Positions 57,336 to 57,402 of a DNA stretch of 57,402 bases are shown piece by piece; the stretch's first letter is position 1, and each line of letters begins with the position of its first letter. The stretch covers positions 1-57,402 of the forward strand of contig JAQGDQ010001176.1 of assembly GCA_030141605.1 (NCBI GenBank), read 5' to 3'. The position numbers and the translations under genes were made by a program. Source of the DNA: Tubiluchus corallicola. Its lineage: Eukaryota; Priapulida; Priapulimorpha; Priapulimorphida; Tubiluchidae. Below the pieces are notes generated by a model. The model saw only the letters and a list, made by a program, of their open reading frames with translations, made no database searches and was not told the DNA's origin.

Positions 57336-57402
57336 AATATGAGGACATTATGCAATTATGTTCAAAAGATGAGCTAAAAATTCATTAGTTAATCTACTAT
57401 GA

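Overview
This window is internal sequence from one very large animal gene on the + strand. The DNA is AT-rich, with GT-AG introns, A/T-rich polypyrimidine tracts and many minisatellites. It also carries tRNA-type SINE sequence, a solo LTR and a non-LTR retrotransposon scrap. The coding content is extracellular calcium-binding-type EGF repeats with one EGF per exon, which is a metazoan architecture. The species cannot be fixed from the sequence; an AT-rich invertebrate is my best guess (inference). No start codon exon, signal peptide, transmembrane segment, stop codon or polyadenylation site is visible, so both gene ends lie outside the window.

I find 64 intact exons of 111, 114 or 117 bp, about 2,417 codons in total. 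Every one is phase 1-1, so each exon can be skipped, duplicated or shuffled without a frameshift. The exons fall into nine sequence classes, which I call A to I, and these recur in a fixed order: A-B-C-D-E-F-G-H-I. Layout: end of a cassette (I, 1.2 kb); cassette 1 (2.2-12.4 kb, inner D-E-F-G block present three times); cassette 2 (12.9-21.4 kb, inner block twice); cassette 3 (22.3-28.2 kb); cassette 4 (28.8-37.4 kb); cassette 5 (38.6-49.5 kb, D-E then D-E-F-G); and an eroded cassette 6 (50.5-55.8 kb, A-F-C-D). Intron sequence is also conserved between cassettes, so whole genomic blocks were duplicated.

The introns record the history of the locus: decayed EGF exons, part-exon duplications, an orphan acceptor, a 903-bp inverted duplication carrying an antisense exon A, a solo LTR with 5-bp target duplication and a paralogous empty site, a SINE with 7-bp target duplication, and about ten unrelated tandem arrays (unit 24, 33, 37, 41, 41, 61, 66, 75, 140 and 167 bp). 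Most arrays occur in only one cassette copy. One array was built across an exon 3' end and repeats its splice donor about 20 times.

The predicted product is a long rod of tandem EGF domains, cell-surface or matrix. Many repeats match Notch-type O-glucose, O-fucose, O-GlcNAc and Asp/Asn-hydroxylation consensus sites, in a class-specific pattern. The biological role is unknown.
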